A stretch of 64,000 nucleotides of DNA from Arenicola marina (lineage: Eukaryota > Annelida > Polychaeta > Arenicolidae), in assembly GCA_964019135.1 (NCBI GenBank), contig OZ025263.1:37054133-37118132 (forward strand), in the 5' to 3' direction. A program made the translations under genes and the position numbers. This document shows, piece after piece, positions 1 to 13,468 of this stretch (its first letter is position 1; the number at the start of each line of letters is the position of its first letter). The notes below the pieces were generated by a model, which was not told the origin of the DNA, ran no database searches, and saw only the letters and a list, made by a program, of their open reading frames with translations.

Positions 1-1090
1 GTCTCTTGGCCAGTCACACAGGTCGCCTTGAAGACCCGTGTTAGAGGTCTCTTGGCCAGTCACTCAGCGCGCCTTGAAGACCCGTGTTAGAGACCTCTTG
101 GCCAGTCACACAGTGCGCCTTGAAGACCCGTGTTAGAGGCCTCTTGGCCAGTCACACAGGTCACCTTGAAGACCCGTATTAGAGACCTCTTGGCCAGTCA
201 CACAGTGCGCCTTGAAGACCCGTGTTAGAGACCTCTTGGCCAGTCACACAGTGCGCCTTGAAGACCCTTGTCAGAGGTATCTTGGTCAGTCACACAGTGC
301 GCCTTGAAGACCCGTGTTAGAGACCTCTTGGCCAGTCACACAGTGCGGCTTGAAGACCCGTTTTAGAGGCCTCTTGGCTAGTCACGCAGTGCGCCTTGAA
401 GACCCGTGTTAGAGGCCTCTTGGCCAGTCACACAGTCCGCCTTGAAGACCCGTGTTAGAGGCCTCTTGGCTAGTCACGCATTGCGCCTTGAAGACCCGTG
501 TTAGAGACCTCTTGGCCAGTCACACAGTGCGGTTTGAAGACCCGTGTTAGAGACCTCTTGGCTAGTCACACAGTGCGCCTTGAAGACCCGTGTTAGAGGC
601 CTCTTGGCCAGTCACACAGTGCGCCTTGAAGACCCGTTTTAGAGGCCTCTTGGCTAGTCACGCATTGCGCCTTGAAGACCCGTGTTAGAGACCTCTTGGC
701 TAGTCACACAGTGCGTCTTAAAGACCCGTGTTAAAGGCCTCTTGGTCAGTTACACATTATGCCTTGAAGACCCGTGTTAGAGGCCTCTTGGCCATTCACA
801 CAGTGCACTGTGAAGACCCCTGTTAGAGGCCTCTTGGCCAGTCACACAGTGCGCCTTGAAGACCCGTGTTAGAGATCTCTTGGCCAGTCACACAGTGCGG
901 CTTGAAGACCCTTGGTTAGAGGCCTCTTGGCCAGTCACCAAGGTCGCATTGAAGACCCGTGTTAGAGGCATCTTGGCCAGTCACACAGGTCGCCTTGAAG
1001 ACTCGTGTTAGAGACCTCTTGGCTAGTCACACAGGTCGCCTTGAAGACCCGTGTTAGAGACCTCTTGGCTAGTCACACAGGTCGCCTTGA

Positions 1091-1285
1091 CATGACATGA
1101 CATGTTGGTGTTTTAGGCCACTTTTGTGCACATACAGGCTAAATTGGGCCAAGGAACCTCCCGGGACGATGAAGGATGAAGGAATGAAACATGCCCCAGA
1201 TTAGGTGCCCGAGCCCGGATTCAAACCCAGGACATATTGATCTGCGGTCTAGTGCGCTAACCACTACACCAGGGAGGCCCCCTGT
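1091..1285 (-). mobile_element. tRNA-derived SINE, copy 1
   Basis: A 195-bp insertion in the 46-bp array, read on the minus strand. The head (about 1,280 down to 1,206) is tRNA-like: A box TGGTGTAGTGG and a B box at the right distance. The anticodon-arm region contains CCGCAGATCAA, which resembles tRNA-Cys (GCA). A tRNA-unrelated body of about 100 bp follows, then a short ATGTC-type tail. The array phase overlaps by 15 bases across the insertion (CACAGGTCGCCTTGA at 1,076-1,090 and 1,286-1,300), the expected target-site duplication. This copy has the B box mutated to GGTTTGAATCC. I cannot name the SINE family. Confidence 0.85.
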
Positions 1286-4280
1286 CACAGGTCGCCTTGA
1301 AGACCCGTGTTAGAGGCCTCTGGGCTAGTCACACAGGTCGCCTTGAAGACCCGTGTTAGAGAACTCTTGGCTAGTCACACAGGTCGCCTTGAAGACCCGT
1401 GTTAGAGGCCTCTTGGCTAGTCACACAGGTCGCCTTGAAGACCCGTGTTAGAGACCTCTTGGCCAGTCACACAGTGCGCCTTGAAGACCCGTGTTAGAGG
1501 CCTCTTGGCCAGTCACACAATGCGACTTGAAGACCCGTGTTAGAGGCCTCTTGGCCAGTCACACAGGCCGCCTTGAAGACCTGTGTTAGAGGCCTCTTGG
1601 CCAGTCACACAGTGCGCCTTGAAGACCCGTGTTAGAGGCCTCTTGGCCAGTCACAGAGTGCGCCTTGAAGACCCGTGTTAGAGGCCTCTTGGCCAGTCAC
1701 ACAGTGCGCCTTGAAGACCCGTGTTAGAGGCCTCTTGGCCAGTCACAGAGTGCGCCTTGAAGACCCGTGTTAGAGGCCTCTTGGCCAGTCACACAGTTCG
1801 CCTTGAAGACCCGTGTTAGAGGCCTCTTGGCCATTCACACAGTGCTCCCTGAAGACCCGTGTCAGAGGCCTCTTGGCCAGTCACACAGTGCTCCCTGAAG
1901 ACCCGTGTTAGAGACCTCTTGGCCGGTCACACAGTGCGCCTTGAAGACCCGTGTTAGAGACCTCTTGGCTAGTCACACAGTGCGCCTTGAAGACCCGTGT
2001 TAGAGGCCTCTTGGCCAGTCACACAGTCCGCCTTGAAGACCCGTGTTAGAGGCCTCTTGGCCAGTCACACAGTGCGCCTTGAACACCCGTGTTAGAGACC
2101 TCTTGGCCAGTCACACAGTGCGGCTTGAAGACCCGTTTTAGAGGCCTCTTGGCCAGTCACACAGTCCGCCTTGAAGACCCGTTGTAGAGGCCTCTTGGCC
2201 AGTCACACAGTGCGCCTTGAAGACCCGTGTTAGAGACCTCTTGGCTAGTCACGCAGTGCGCCTTGAACACCCGTGTTAGAGGCCTCTTGGCCAGTCACAT
2301 ATTGCGCCTTGAAGACCCGTGTTAGAGGCCTCTTGGCCAGTCACATATTGCGCCTTGAAGACCCGTGTTAGAGGCCTCTTGGCCAGTCACACAGTGCGCC
2401 TTGAAGACCCGTGTTAGAGACCTCTTGGCTAGTCACACAGTGCGCCTTGAAGACCCGTGTTAGAGGCCTCTTGGCCAGTCACACAGGTCGCCTTGAAGAG
2501 CCGTTTTAGAGGCCTCTTGGCTAGTCACGCAGTGCGCCTTGAAGACCCGTGTTAGAGACCTCTTGGCTAGTCACACAGTGCGTCTTAAAGACCGGTGTTA
2601 GAGGCCTCTTGGTCAGTTACACATTATGCCTTGAAGACCCGTGTTAGAGGCCTCTTGGCCAGTCACACAGTGCGCCTTGAGCACCCGTGTTAGAGGCCTC
2701 TTGGCCATTCACACAGTGCACTGTGAAGACCCCTGTTAGAGGCCTCTTGGCCAGTCACACAGTGCGCCTTGAAGACCCGTGTTAGAGATCTCTTGGCCAG
2801 TCACACAGTGCGGCTTGAAGACCCTTGGTTAGAGGCCTCTTGGCCAGTCACCAAGGTCGCATTGAAGACCCGTGTTAGAGGCATCTTGGCCAGTCACACA
2901 GTGCGCCTTGAAAACCCGTGTAAGAGGCCTCTTGGCCAGTCACTCAGTGCGGCTTGAAGACCCTTGGTTAGAGGCCTCTTGGCCAGTCACAAAGGTCGCA
3001 TTGAAGACCCGTGTTAGAGGCATCTTGGCCAGTCACACAGTGCGCCTTGAAGACCCACGTTAGAGGCCTCTTGGCCAGTCACACAGTGCGCCTTGAAGAC
3101 CTGAATTAGAGGCCTTTTGACCAGTCACACAGTGCGCCCTGAAGACCCGTGTTAGAGGCCTCTTGGCCAGTCACACAGGTCGCCTTGAAGCCCCGTGTTA
3201 GAGGCCTCTTGGCCAGGCACACAGTGCGCCTTGAAGACCCGTGTTAGAGGCCTCTTGGCCAGTCACACAGTGCGCCTTGAAGACCCGTGTTAGAGGCCTC
3301 TTGGCCAGTCACACATGTCGCCTTGAAGACCCGTGTTAGAGGCCTCTTGGTTCTTCACACAATGTGCTTTGAAGACCCGTGTTAGAGACCTCTTGGCCAG
3401 TCACACAGGTCGCCTTGAAGACCCGTGTTAAAGGCCTCTTTGCCAGTCACACAGTGCGCCTTGAAGACCCGTGTTAGAGGCCTCTTGGCTAGTCACACAG
3501 TGCGCCTTGATGACCCGTGTTAGAGGCCTCTTGGCCAGTCACACAGTGCGCCTTGAAGACCTGAATTAAAGGCCTTTTGACCAGTCACACAGTGCGCCCT
3601 GAAGACCCGTGTTAGAGGCCTCTTGGCCAGTCACACAGTGCGCCTTGAAGACCCGTGTTAGATGCCTCTTGGCCAGTCACACAGTGCGCCTTGAAGACCC
3701 GTGTTAGAGGCCTCTTGGCCAATCACACAGTGCGCCTTGAAGACCCGTGTTAGAGGCCTCTTGGCCAGTCACACAGGTCACCTTGAAGACCCGTATTAGA
3801 GACCTCTTGGCCAATCACACAGGTCGCCTTGAAGACCCGTGTTAGATGTCTCTTGGCCAGTCACTCAGCGCGCCTTGAAGACCTGTGTTAGAGACCTCTT
3901 GGCCAGTCACATAGTGCGCCTTGAAGACCTGAATTAGAGGCCTTTTGACCAGTCACACAGTGCGCCCTGAAGACCCGTGTTAGAGGCCTCTTGGCCAGTC
4001 ACACAGTGCGCCTTGAAGACCCGTGTTAGAGACCTCTTGGCCAGTCACTCAGCGCGCCTTGAAGACCTGTGTTAGAGGCCTCTTAGCCAGTCACACAGTG
4101 CGCCTTGAAGACCCGTGTTAGAGGTCTCTTGGCCAGTCACACAGGTCGCCTTGAAGACCCGTGTTAGAGGTCTCTTGGCCAGTCACTCAGCGCGCCTTGA
4201 AGACCCGTGTTAGAGACCTCTTGGCCAGTCACACAGTGCGCCTTGAAGACCCGTGTTAGAGGCCTCTTGGCCAGTCACAC

Positions 4281-4924
4281 AGGTCACCTTGAAGACCCGT
4301 ATTAGAGACCTCTTGGCCAGTCACACAGTGCGCCTTGAAGACCCGTGTTAGAGACCTCTTGGCCAATCACACAGTGCGCCTTGAAGACCCTTGTCAGAGG
4401 GATCTTGGTCAGTCACACAGTGCGCCTTGAAGACCCGTGTTAGAGACCTCTTGGCCAGTCACACAGTGCGGCTTGAAGACCCGTTTTAGAGGCCTCTTGG
4501 CTAGTCACGCAGTGCGCCTTGAAGACCCGTGTTAGAGGCCTCTTGGCCAGTCACACAGTGCGCCTTGAAGACCCGTGTTAGAGGCCTCTTGGCCAGTCAC
4601 ACAGGTCACCTTGAAGACCCGTATTAGAGACCTCTTGGCCAGTCACACAGTGCGCCTTGAAGACCCGTGTTAGAGACCTCTTGGCCAGTCACACAGTGCG
4701 CCTTGAAGACCCTTGTCAGAGGTATCTTGGTCAGTCACACAGTGCGCCTTGAAGACCCGTGTTAGAGACCTCTTGGCCAGTCACACAGTGCGGCTTGAAG
4801 ACCCGTTTTAGAGGCCTCTTGGCTAGTCACGCAGTGCGCCTTGAAGACCCGTGTTAGAGGCCTCTTGGCCAGTCACACAGTCCGCCTTGAAGACCCGTGT
4901 TAGAGGCCTCTTGGCTAGTCACGC
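4281..4924 (+). repeat. 322-bp (seven-monomer) sub-block, duplicated
   Basis: A run of seven variant monomers, beginning at a GGTCACC-type unit and including the CCCTTGTCAGAG variant, occurs twice in a row (starts near 4,281 and 4,603). The equivalent region at the window start (from 158) has it once. A single extra monomer before the SINE explains the rest of the 368-bp length difference. This orders the events: the single-block form is probably older, the 322-bp duplication came next, and the 2,465-bp copy followed. Confidence 0.75.
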
Positions 4925-5581
4925 AGTGCGCCTTGAAGATCCGTGTTAGAGACCTCTTGGCCAGTCACACAGTGCGGTTTGAAGACCCGTGTTAGAGACC
5001 TCTTGGCTAGTCACACAGTGCGCCTTGAAGACCCGTGTTAGAGGCCTCTTGGCCAGTCACACAGTGCGCCTTGAAGACCCGTTTTAGAGGCCTCTTGGCT
5101 AGTCACGCATTGCGACTTGAAGACCCGTGTTAGAGACCTCTTGGCTAGTCACACAGTGCGTCTTAAAGACCCGTGTTAAAGGCCTCTTGGTCAGTTACAC
5201 ATTATGCCTTGAAGACCCGTGTTAGAGGCCTCTTGGCCATTCACACAGTGCACTGTGAAGACCCCTGTTAGAGGCCTCTTGGCCAGTCACACAGTGCGCC
5301 TTGAAGACCCGTGTTAGAGATCTCTTGGCCAGTCACACAGTGCGGCTTGAAGACCCTTGGTTAGAGGCCTCTTGGCCAGTCACCAAGGTCGCATTGAAGA
5401 CCCGTGTTAGAGGCATCTTGGCCAGTCACACAGGTCGCCTTGAAGACTCGTGTTAGAGACCTCTTGGCTAGTCACACAGGTCGCCTTGAAGACCTGTGTT
5501 AGAGGCCTCTTGGCTAGTCACACAGGTCGCCTTGAAGACCCGTGTTAGAGACCTCTTGGCTAGTCACACAGGTCGCCTTGA

Positions 5582-5776
5582 CATGACATGACATGTTGGT
5601 GTTTTAGGCCACTTTTGTGCACATACAGGCTAAATTGGGCCAAGGAGCCTCCCGGGACGATGAAGGATGAAGGAATGAAACATGCCCCAGATTAGGTGCC
5701 CGAGCCCGGATTCGAACCCAGGACATATTGATCTGCGGTCTAGTGCGCTAACCACTACACCAGGGAGGCCCCCTGT
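5582..5776 (-). mobile_element. tRNA-derived SINE, copy 2
   Basis: The same insertion as copy 1, multiplied with the array rather than inserted independently: the phase, the duplicated flank and the neighbouring monomer variants are the same. The B box is intact (GGTTCGAATCC, complement at 5,708-5,718) and the A-box complement is at 5,752-5,762. It could in principle drive Pol III transcription of the minus strand out into the satellite. Confidence 0.85.
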
Positions 5777-8046
5777 CACAGGTCGCCTTGAAGACCCGTG
5801 TTAGAGGCCTCTGGGCTAGTCACACAGGTCGCCTTGAAGACCCGTGTTAGAGAACTCTTGGCTAGTCACACAGGTCGCCTTGAAGACCCGTGTTAGAGGC
5901 CTCTTGGCTAGTCACACAGGTCGCCTTGAAGACCCGTGTTAGAGACCTCTTGGCCAGTCACACAGTGCGCCTTGAAGACCCGTGTTAGAGGCCTCTTGGC
6001 CAGTCACACAGTGCGCCTTGAAGACCTGAATTAAAGGCCTTTTGACCAGTCACACAGTGCGCCCTGAAGACCCGTGTTAGAGGCCTCTTGGCCAGTCACA
6101 CAGTGCGCCTTGAAGACCCGTGTTAGAGGCCTCTTGGCCAGTCACACAGTGCGCCTTGAAGACCCGTGTTAGAGGCCTCTTGGCCAATCACACAGTGCGC
6201 CTTGAAGACCCGTGTTAGAGGCCTCTTGGCCAGTCACACAGGTCACCTTGAAGACCCGTATTAGAGACCTCTTGGCCAGTCACACAGGTCGCCTTGAAGA
6301 CCCGTGTTAGATGTCTCTTGGCCAGTCACTCAGCGCGCCTTGAAGACCTGTTTTAGAGACCTCTTGGCCAGTCACACAGTGCGCCTTGAAGACCTGAATT
6401 AGAGGCCTTTTGACCAGTCACACAGTGCGCCCTGAAGACCCGTGTTAGAGGCCTCTTGGCCAGTCACACAGTGCGCCTTGAAGACCCGTGTTAGAGACCT
6501 CTTGGCCAGTCACTCAGCGCGCCTTGAAGACCTGTGTTAGAGGCCTCTTAGCCAGTCACACAGTGCGCCTTGAAGACCCGTGTTAGAGGTCTCTTGGCCA
6601 GTCACACAGGTCGCCTTGAAGACCCGTGTTAGAGGTCTCTTGGCCAGTCACTCAGCGCGCCTTGAAGACCCGTGTTAGAGACCTCTTGGCCAGTCACACA
6701 GTGCGCCTTGAAGACCCGTGTTAGAGGCCTCTTGGCCAGTCACACAGGTCACCTTGAAGACCCGTATTAGAGACCTCTTGGCCAGTCACACAGTGCGCCT
6801 TGAAGACCCGTGTTAGAGACCTCTTGGCCAGTCACACAGTGCGTCTTGAAGACCCTTGTCAGAGGTATCTTGGTCAGTCACACAGTGCGCCTTGAAGACC
6901 CGTGTTAGAGACCTCTTGGCCAGTCACACAGTGCGGCTTGAAGACCCGTTTTAGAGGCCTCTTGGCTAGTCACGCAGTGCGCCTTGAAGACCCGTGTTAG
7001 AGGCCTCTTGGCCAGTCACACAGTGCGCCTTGAAGACCCGTGTTAGAGGCCTCTTGGCCAGTCACACAGGTCACCTTGAAGACCCGTATTAGAGACCTCT
7101 TGGCCAGTCACACAGTGCGCCTTGAAGACCCGTGTTAGAGACCTCTTGGCCAGTCACACAGTGCGCCTTGAAGACCCTTGTCAGAGGTATCTTGGTCAGT
7201 CACACAGTGCGCCTTGAAGACCCGTGTTAGAGACCTCTTGGCCAGTCACACAGTGCGGCTTGAAGACCCGTTTTAGAGGCCTCTTGGCTAGTCACGCAGT
7301 GCGCCTTGAAGACCCGTGTTAGAGGCCTCTTGGCCAGTCACACAGTCCGCCTTGAAGACCCGTGTTAGAGGCCTCTTGGCTAGTCACGCAGTGCGCCTTG
7401 AAGATCCGTGTTAGAGACCTCTTGGCCAGTCACACAGTGCGGTTTGAAGACCCGTGTTAGAGACCTCTTGGCTAGTCACACAGTGCGCCTTGAAGACCCG
7501 TGTTAGAGGCCTCTTGGCCAGTCACACAGTGCGCCTTGAAGACCCGTTTTAGAGGCCTCTTGGCTAGTCACGCATTGCGACTTGAAGACCCGTGTTAGAG
7601 ACCTCTTGGCTAGTCACACAGTGCGTCTTAAAGACTCGTGTTAAAGGCCTCTTGGTCAGTTACACATTATGCCTTGAAGACCCGTGTTAGAGGCCTCTTG
7701 GCCATTCACACAGTGCACTGTGAAGACCCCTGTTAGAGGCCTCTTGGCCAGTCACACAGTGCGCCTTGAAGACCCGTGTTAGAGATCTCTTGGCCAGTCA
7801 CACAGTGCGGCTTGAAGACCCTTGGTTAGAGGCCTCTTGGCCAGTCACCAAGGTCGCATTGAAGACCCGTGTTAGAGGCATCTTGGCCAGTCACACAGGT
7901 CGCCTTGAAGACTCGTGTTAGAGACCTCTTGGCTAGTCACACAGGTCGCCTTGAAGACCTGTGTTAGAGGCCTCTTGGCTAGTCACACAGGTCGCCTTGA
8001 AGACCCGTGTTAGAGACCTCTTGGCTAGTCACACAGGTCGCCTTGA

Positions 8047-8241
8047 CATGACATGACATGTTGGTGTTTTAGGCCACTTTTGTGCACATACAGGCTAAAT
8101 TGGGCCAAGGAGCCTCCCGGGACGATGAAGGATGAAGGAATGAAACATGCCCCAGATTAGGTGCCCGAGCCCGGATTCGAACCCAGGACATATTGATCTG
8201 CGGTCTAGTGCGCTAACCACTACACCAGGGAGGCCCCCTGT
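8047..8241 (-). mobile_element. tRNA-derived SINE, copy 3
   Basis: Exactly 2,465 bp after copy 2 and matching it by eye, with intact A and B boxes. The sequence after it (ACACAATGCGACTTG unit near 8,470) matches what follows copy 1. The 2,465-bp duplication was therefore inserted between the ancestral left and right flanks. Confidence 0.85.
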
Positions 8242-11200
8242 CACAGGTCGCCTTGAAGACCCGTGTTAGAGGCCTCTGGGCTAGTCACACAGGTCGCCTT
8301 GAAGACCCGTGTTAGAGAACTCTTGGCTAGTCACACAGGTCGCCTTGAAGACCCGTGTTAGAGGCCTCTTGGCTAGTCACACAGGTCGCCTTGAAGACCC
8401 GTGTTAGAGACCTCTTGGCCAGTCACACAGTGCGCCTTGAAGACCCGTGTTAGAGGCCTCTTGGCCAGTCACACAATGCGACTTGAAGACCCGTGTTAGA
8501 GGCCTCTTGGCCAGTCACACAGGTCGCCTTGAAGACCTGTGTTAGAGGCCTCTTGGCCAGTCACACAGTGCGCCTTGAAGACCCGTGTTAGAGGCCTCTT
8601 GGCCAGTCACAGAGTGCGCCTTGAAGACCCGTGTTAGAGGCCTCTTGGCCAGTCACACAGTTCGCCTTGAAGACCCGTGTTAGAGGCCTCTTGGCCAGTC
8701 ACACAGTGCGCCTTGAAGACCCGTGTTAGAGGCCTCTTGGCCATTCACACAGTGCTCCCTGAAGACCCGTGTCAGAGGCCTCTTGGCCAGTCACACAGTG
8801 CTCCCTGAAGACCCGTGTTAGAGACCTCTTGGCCGGTCACACAGTGCGCCTTGAAGACCCGTGTTAGAGACCTCTTGGCTAGTCACACAGTGCGCCTTGA
8901 AGACCCGTGTTAGAGGCCTCTTGGCCAGTCACACAGTCCGCCTTGAAGACCCGTGTTAGAGGCCTCTTGGCCAGTCACACAGTGCGCCTTGAACACCCGT
9001 GTTAGAGACCTCTTGGCCAGTCACACAGTGCGGCTTGAAGACCCGTTTTAGAGGCCTCTTGGCCAGTCACACAGTCCGCCTTGAAGACCCGTTGTAGAGG
9101 CCTCTTGGCCAGTCACACAGTGCGCCTTGAAGACCCGTGTTAGAGACCTCTTGGCTAATCACGCAGTGCGCCTTGAACACCCGTGTTAGAGGCCTCTTGG
9201 CCAGTCACATATTGCGCCTTGAAGACCCGTGTTAGAGGCCTCTTGGCCAGTCACATATTGCGCCTTGAAGACCCGTGTTAGAGGCCTCTTGGCCTGTCAT
9301 ACAGTGCGCCTTGAAGACCCGTGTTAGAGACCTCTTGGCTAGCCACACAGTGCGCCTTGAAGACCCGTGTTAGAGGCCTCTTGGCCAGTCACACAGGTCG
9401 CCTTGAAGAGCCGTTTTAGAGGCCTCTTGGCTAGTCACGCAGTGCGCCTTGAAGACCCGTGTTAGAGACCTCTTGGCTAGTCACACAGTGCGTCTTAAAG
9501 ACCCGTGTTAGAGGCCTCTTGGTCAGTTACACATTATGCCTTGAAGACCCGTGTTAGAGGCCTCTTGGCCAGTCACACAGTGCGCCTTGAGCACCCGTGT
9601 TAGAGGCCTCTTGGCCATTCACACAGTGCACTGTGAAGACCCCTGTTAGAGGCCTCTTGGCCAGTCACACAGTGCGCCTTGAAGACCCGTGTTAGAGATC
9701 TCTTGGCCAGTCACACAGTGCGGCTTGAAGACCCTTGGTTAGAGGCCTCTTGGCCAGTCACCAAGGTCGCATTGAAGACCCGTGTTAGAGGCATCTTGGC
9801 CAGTCACACAGTGCGCCTTGAAAACCCGTGTAAGAGGCCTCTTGGCCAGTCACTCAGTGCGGCTTGAAGACCCTTGGTTAGAGGCCTCTTGGCCAGTCAC
9901 AAAGGTCGCATTGAAGACCCGTGTTAGAGGCATCTTGGCCAGTCACACAGTGCGCCTTGAAGACCCACGTTAGAAGCCTCTTGGCCAGTCACACAGTGCG
10001 CCTTGAAGACCTGAATTAGAGGCCTTTTGACCAGTCACACAGTGCGCCCTGAAGACCCGTGTTAGAGGCCTCTTGGCCAGTCACACAGGTCGCCTTGAAG
10101 CCCCGTGTTAGAGGCCTCTTGGCCAGGCACACAGTGCGCCTTGAAGACCCGTGTTAGAGGCCTCTTGGCCAGTCACACAGTGCGCCTTGAAGACCCGTGT
10201 TAGAGGCCTCTTGGCCAGTCACACATGTCGCCTTGAAGACCCGTGTTAGAGGCCTCTTGGTTCTTCACACAATGTGCTTTGAAGACCCGTGTTAGAGACC
10301 TCTTGGCCAGTCACACAGGTCGCCTTGAAGCCCCGTGTTAAAGGCCTCTTTGCCAGTCACACAGTGCGCCTTGAAGACCCGTGTTAGAGGCCTCTTGGCT
10401 AGTCACACAGTGCGCCTTGATGACCCGTGTTAGAGGCCTCTTGGCCAGTCACACAGTGCGCCTTGAAGACCTGAATTAAAGGCCTTTTGACCAGTCACAC
10501 AGTGCGCCCTGAAGACCCGTGTTAGAGGCCCCTTGGCCAGTCACACAGTGCGCCTTGAAGACCCGTGTTAGAGACCTCTTGGCCAGTCACTCAGCGCGCC
10601 TTGAAGACCTGTGTTAGAGGCCTCTTAGCCAGTCACACAGTGCGCCTTGAAGACCCGTGTTAGAGGCCTCTTAGCCAGTCACACAGTGCGCCTTGAAGAC
10701 CCGTGTTAGAGGCCTCTTGGCCAGTCACACAGTGCGCCTTGAAGACCCGTGTTAGAGGCCTCTTGGCCAGTCACACAGTGCGCCTTGAAGACCCGTGTTA
10801 GAGGCCTCTTGGCCAATCACACAGTGCGCCTTGAAGACCCGTGTTAGAGGCCTCTTGGCCAGTCACACAGGTCACCTTGAAGACCCGTATTAGAGACCTC
10901 TTGGCCAGTCACACAGGTCGCCTTGAAGACCCGTGTTAGATGTCTCTTGGCCAGTCACTCAGCGCGCCTTGAAGACCTGTGTTAGAGACCTCTTGGCCAG
11001 TCACACAGTGCGCCTTGAAGACCTGAATTAGAGGCCTTTTGACCAGTCACACAGTGCGCCCTGAAGACCCGTGTTAGAGGCCTCTTGGCCAGTCACACAG
11101 TGCGCCTTGAAGACCCGTGTTAGAGACCTCTTGGCCAGTCACTCAGCGCGCCTTGAAGACCTGTGTTAGAGGCCTCTTAGCCAGTCACACAGTGCGCCTT

Positions 11201-13468
11201 GAAGACCCGTGTTAGAGGTCTCTTGGCCAGTCACACAGGTCGCCTTGAAGACCCGTGTTAGAGGTCTCTTGGCCAGTCACTCAGCGCGCCTTGAAGACCC
11301 GTGTTAGAGACCTCTTGGCCAGTCACACAGTGCGCTTTGAAGACCCGTGTTAGAGGCCTCTTGGCCAGTCACACAGGTCACCTTGAAGACCCGTATTAGA
11401 GACCTCTTGGCCAGTCACACACTGCGCCTTGAAGACCCGTGTTAGAGATCTCTTGGCCAGTCACACAGTGCGCCTTGAAGACCCGTGTTAGAGGTCTCTT
11501 GGCCAGTCACACAGGTCGCCTTGAAGACCCGTGTTAGAGGCCTCTTGCCCAGTCACACAGTGCGCCATGAAGACCCGTGTTAGAGGTCTCTTGGCCAGTC
11601 ACACAGGTCGCCTTGAAGACCCGTGTTAGAGGTCTCTTGGCCAGTCACTCAGCGCGCCTTGAAGACCCGTGTTAGAGACCTCTTGGCCAGTCACACAGTG
11701 CGCCTTGAAGACCCGTGTTAGAGGCCTCTTGGCCAGTCACACAGGTCACCTTGAAGACCCGTGTTAGAGGTCTCTTGGCCAGTCACTCAGCGCGCCTTGA
11801 AGACCCGTGTTAGAGGCCTCTTGCCCAGTCACGCAGTGCGCCTTGAAGACCCGTGTTAGAGGCCTCTGGGCCAGTCACATAGGTAACCTTGAAGACCTGT
11901 ATTAGAGGTCTCTTGGCCAGTCACTCAGCGCGCCTTGAAGACCCGTGTTAGAGGCATCTTGCCCAGTCACACAGTGCGCCTTGAAGACCCGTGTTAGAGG
12001 CCTCTTGGCCAGTCACACAGGTCACCTTGAAGACCTGTATTAGAGGTCTCTTGGCCAGTCACTCAGCGCGCCTTGAAGACCCGTGTTCGAGGCCTCTTGG
12101 CCAGTCACACAGTGCGCCTTGAAGACCTGTATTAGAGGTCTCTTGGCCAGTCACTCAGCGCGCCTTGAAGACCCGTGTTAGAGGCCTCTTGGCCGGTCAC
12201 ACAGGTCACCTTGAAGACCTGTATTAGAGGTCTCTTGGCCAGTCACTCAGCGCGCCTTGAAGACCCGTGTTAGAGACCTCTTGCCCAGTCACGCAGTGCG
12301 CCTTGAAGACCCGTGTTAGAGGCCTCTTGCCCAGTCACACAGTGCGCCTTGAAGACCCGTGTTAGAGGTCGTTTGGCCAGTCACACAGGTCGCCTTGAAG
12401 ACCCGTGTTAGAGGTCTCTTGGCCAGTCACTCAGCGCGCCTTGAAGACCCGTGTTAGAGACCTCTTGGCCAGTCACACAGTGCGCCTTGAAGACCCGTGT
12501 TAGAGGCCTCTTGGCCAGTCACACAGGTCACCTTGAAGACCCGTATTAGAGACCTCTTGGCCAGTCACACAGGTCGCCTTGAAGACCCGTGTTAGAGGCC
12601 TCTTGCCCAGTCACGCAGTGCGCCTTGAAGACCCGTGTTAGAGGCCTCTTGGCCAGTCACATAGGTCACCTTGAAGACCTGTATTAGAGGTCTCTTGGCC
12701 AGTCACTCAGCGCGCCTTGAAGACCCGTGTTAGAGGCCTCTTGCCCAGTCACACAGTGCGCCTTGAAGACCCGTGTTAGAGGCCTCTTGGCCAGTCACGC
12801 AGTGCGCCTTGAAGACCCGTGTTAGAGGCCTCTTGGCCAGTCACACAGTGCGCCTTGAAGACCCGTGTTAGAGACCTCTTGGCCGGTCACACAGTGCGCC
12901 TTGAAGACCCGTGTTAGAGACCTCTTGGCCAGTCACACAGGTCACCTTGAAGACCTGTATTAGAGGTCTCTTGGCCAGTCACTCAGCGCGCCTTGAAGAC
13001 CCGTGTTAGTGGGCTCTTGCCCAGTCACGCAGTGCGCCTTGAAGACCCGTGTTAGAGACCACTTGGCCAGTCACACAGTGCGCCTTGAAGACCCGTGTTA
13101 GAGGCCTCTTGGCCAGTCACACAGGTCACCTTGAAGACCTGTATTAGAGGTTTCTTGGCCAGTCACACAGTGCGCCTTGAAGACCCGTGTTAGAGGTCTC
13201 TTGGCCAGTCACACAGGTCGCCTTGAAGACCCGTGTTAGAGACCTCTTGGCCAGTCACACAGTGCGCCTTGAAGACCCGTGTTAGAGGTCTCTTGGCCAG
13301 TCACACAGTGCGCCTTGAAGACCCGTGTTAGAGACCTCTTGGCCAGTCACGCAGGTCGCCTTGAAGACCCGTATTAGAGGCCTCTTGGCCAGTCACTCAG
13401 CGCGCCTTGAAGACCCGTGTTAGAGGCCTCTTAGCCAGTCACACAGTGCGCCTTGAAGACCCGTGTCA

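Larger units (their letters stand above)
3512..8441 (+). repeat. 2,465-bp higher-order repeat, two copies in tandem
   Basis: Two direct copies with junction near 5,976/5,977. Each ends shortly after a SINE (SINE starts 5,582 and 8,047, spacing 2,465). The length fits 49 monomers of 46 bp, plus one base from the 47-bp variant, plus 210 bp for SINE and target duplication. A related but shorter version occupies the window start: the same monomer order runs from base 1 to the SINE at 1,091, 368 bp shorter than the run from 4,124 to 5,582. The pair is copied again at 14,979-19,908 by the 11,467-bp duplication. Confidence 0.85.

Noticed and set aside
1206..1280. A tRNA gene on the minus strand
   Set aside because: A and B boxes are present, but the anticodon stem has mismatches and the sequence continues into a SINE body and tail. 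All five copies share the same flanks. It is a SINE head.
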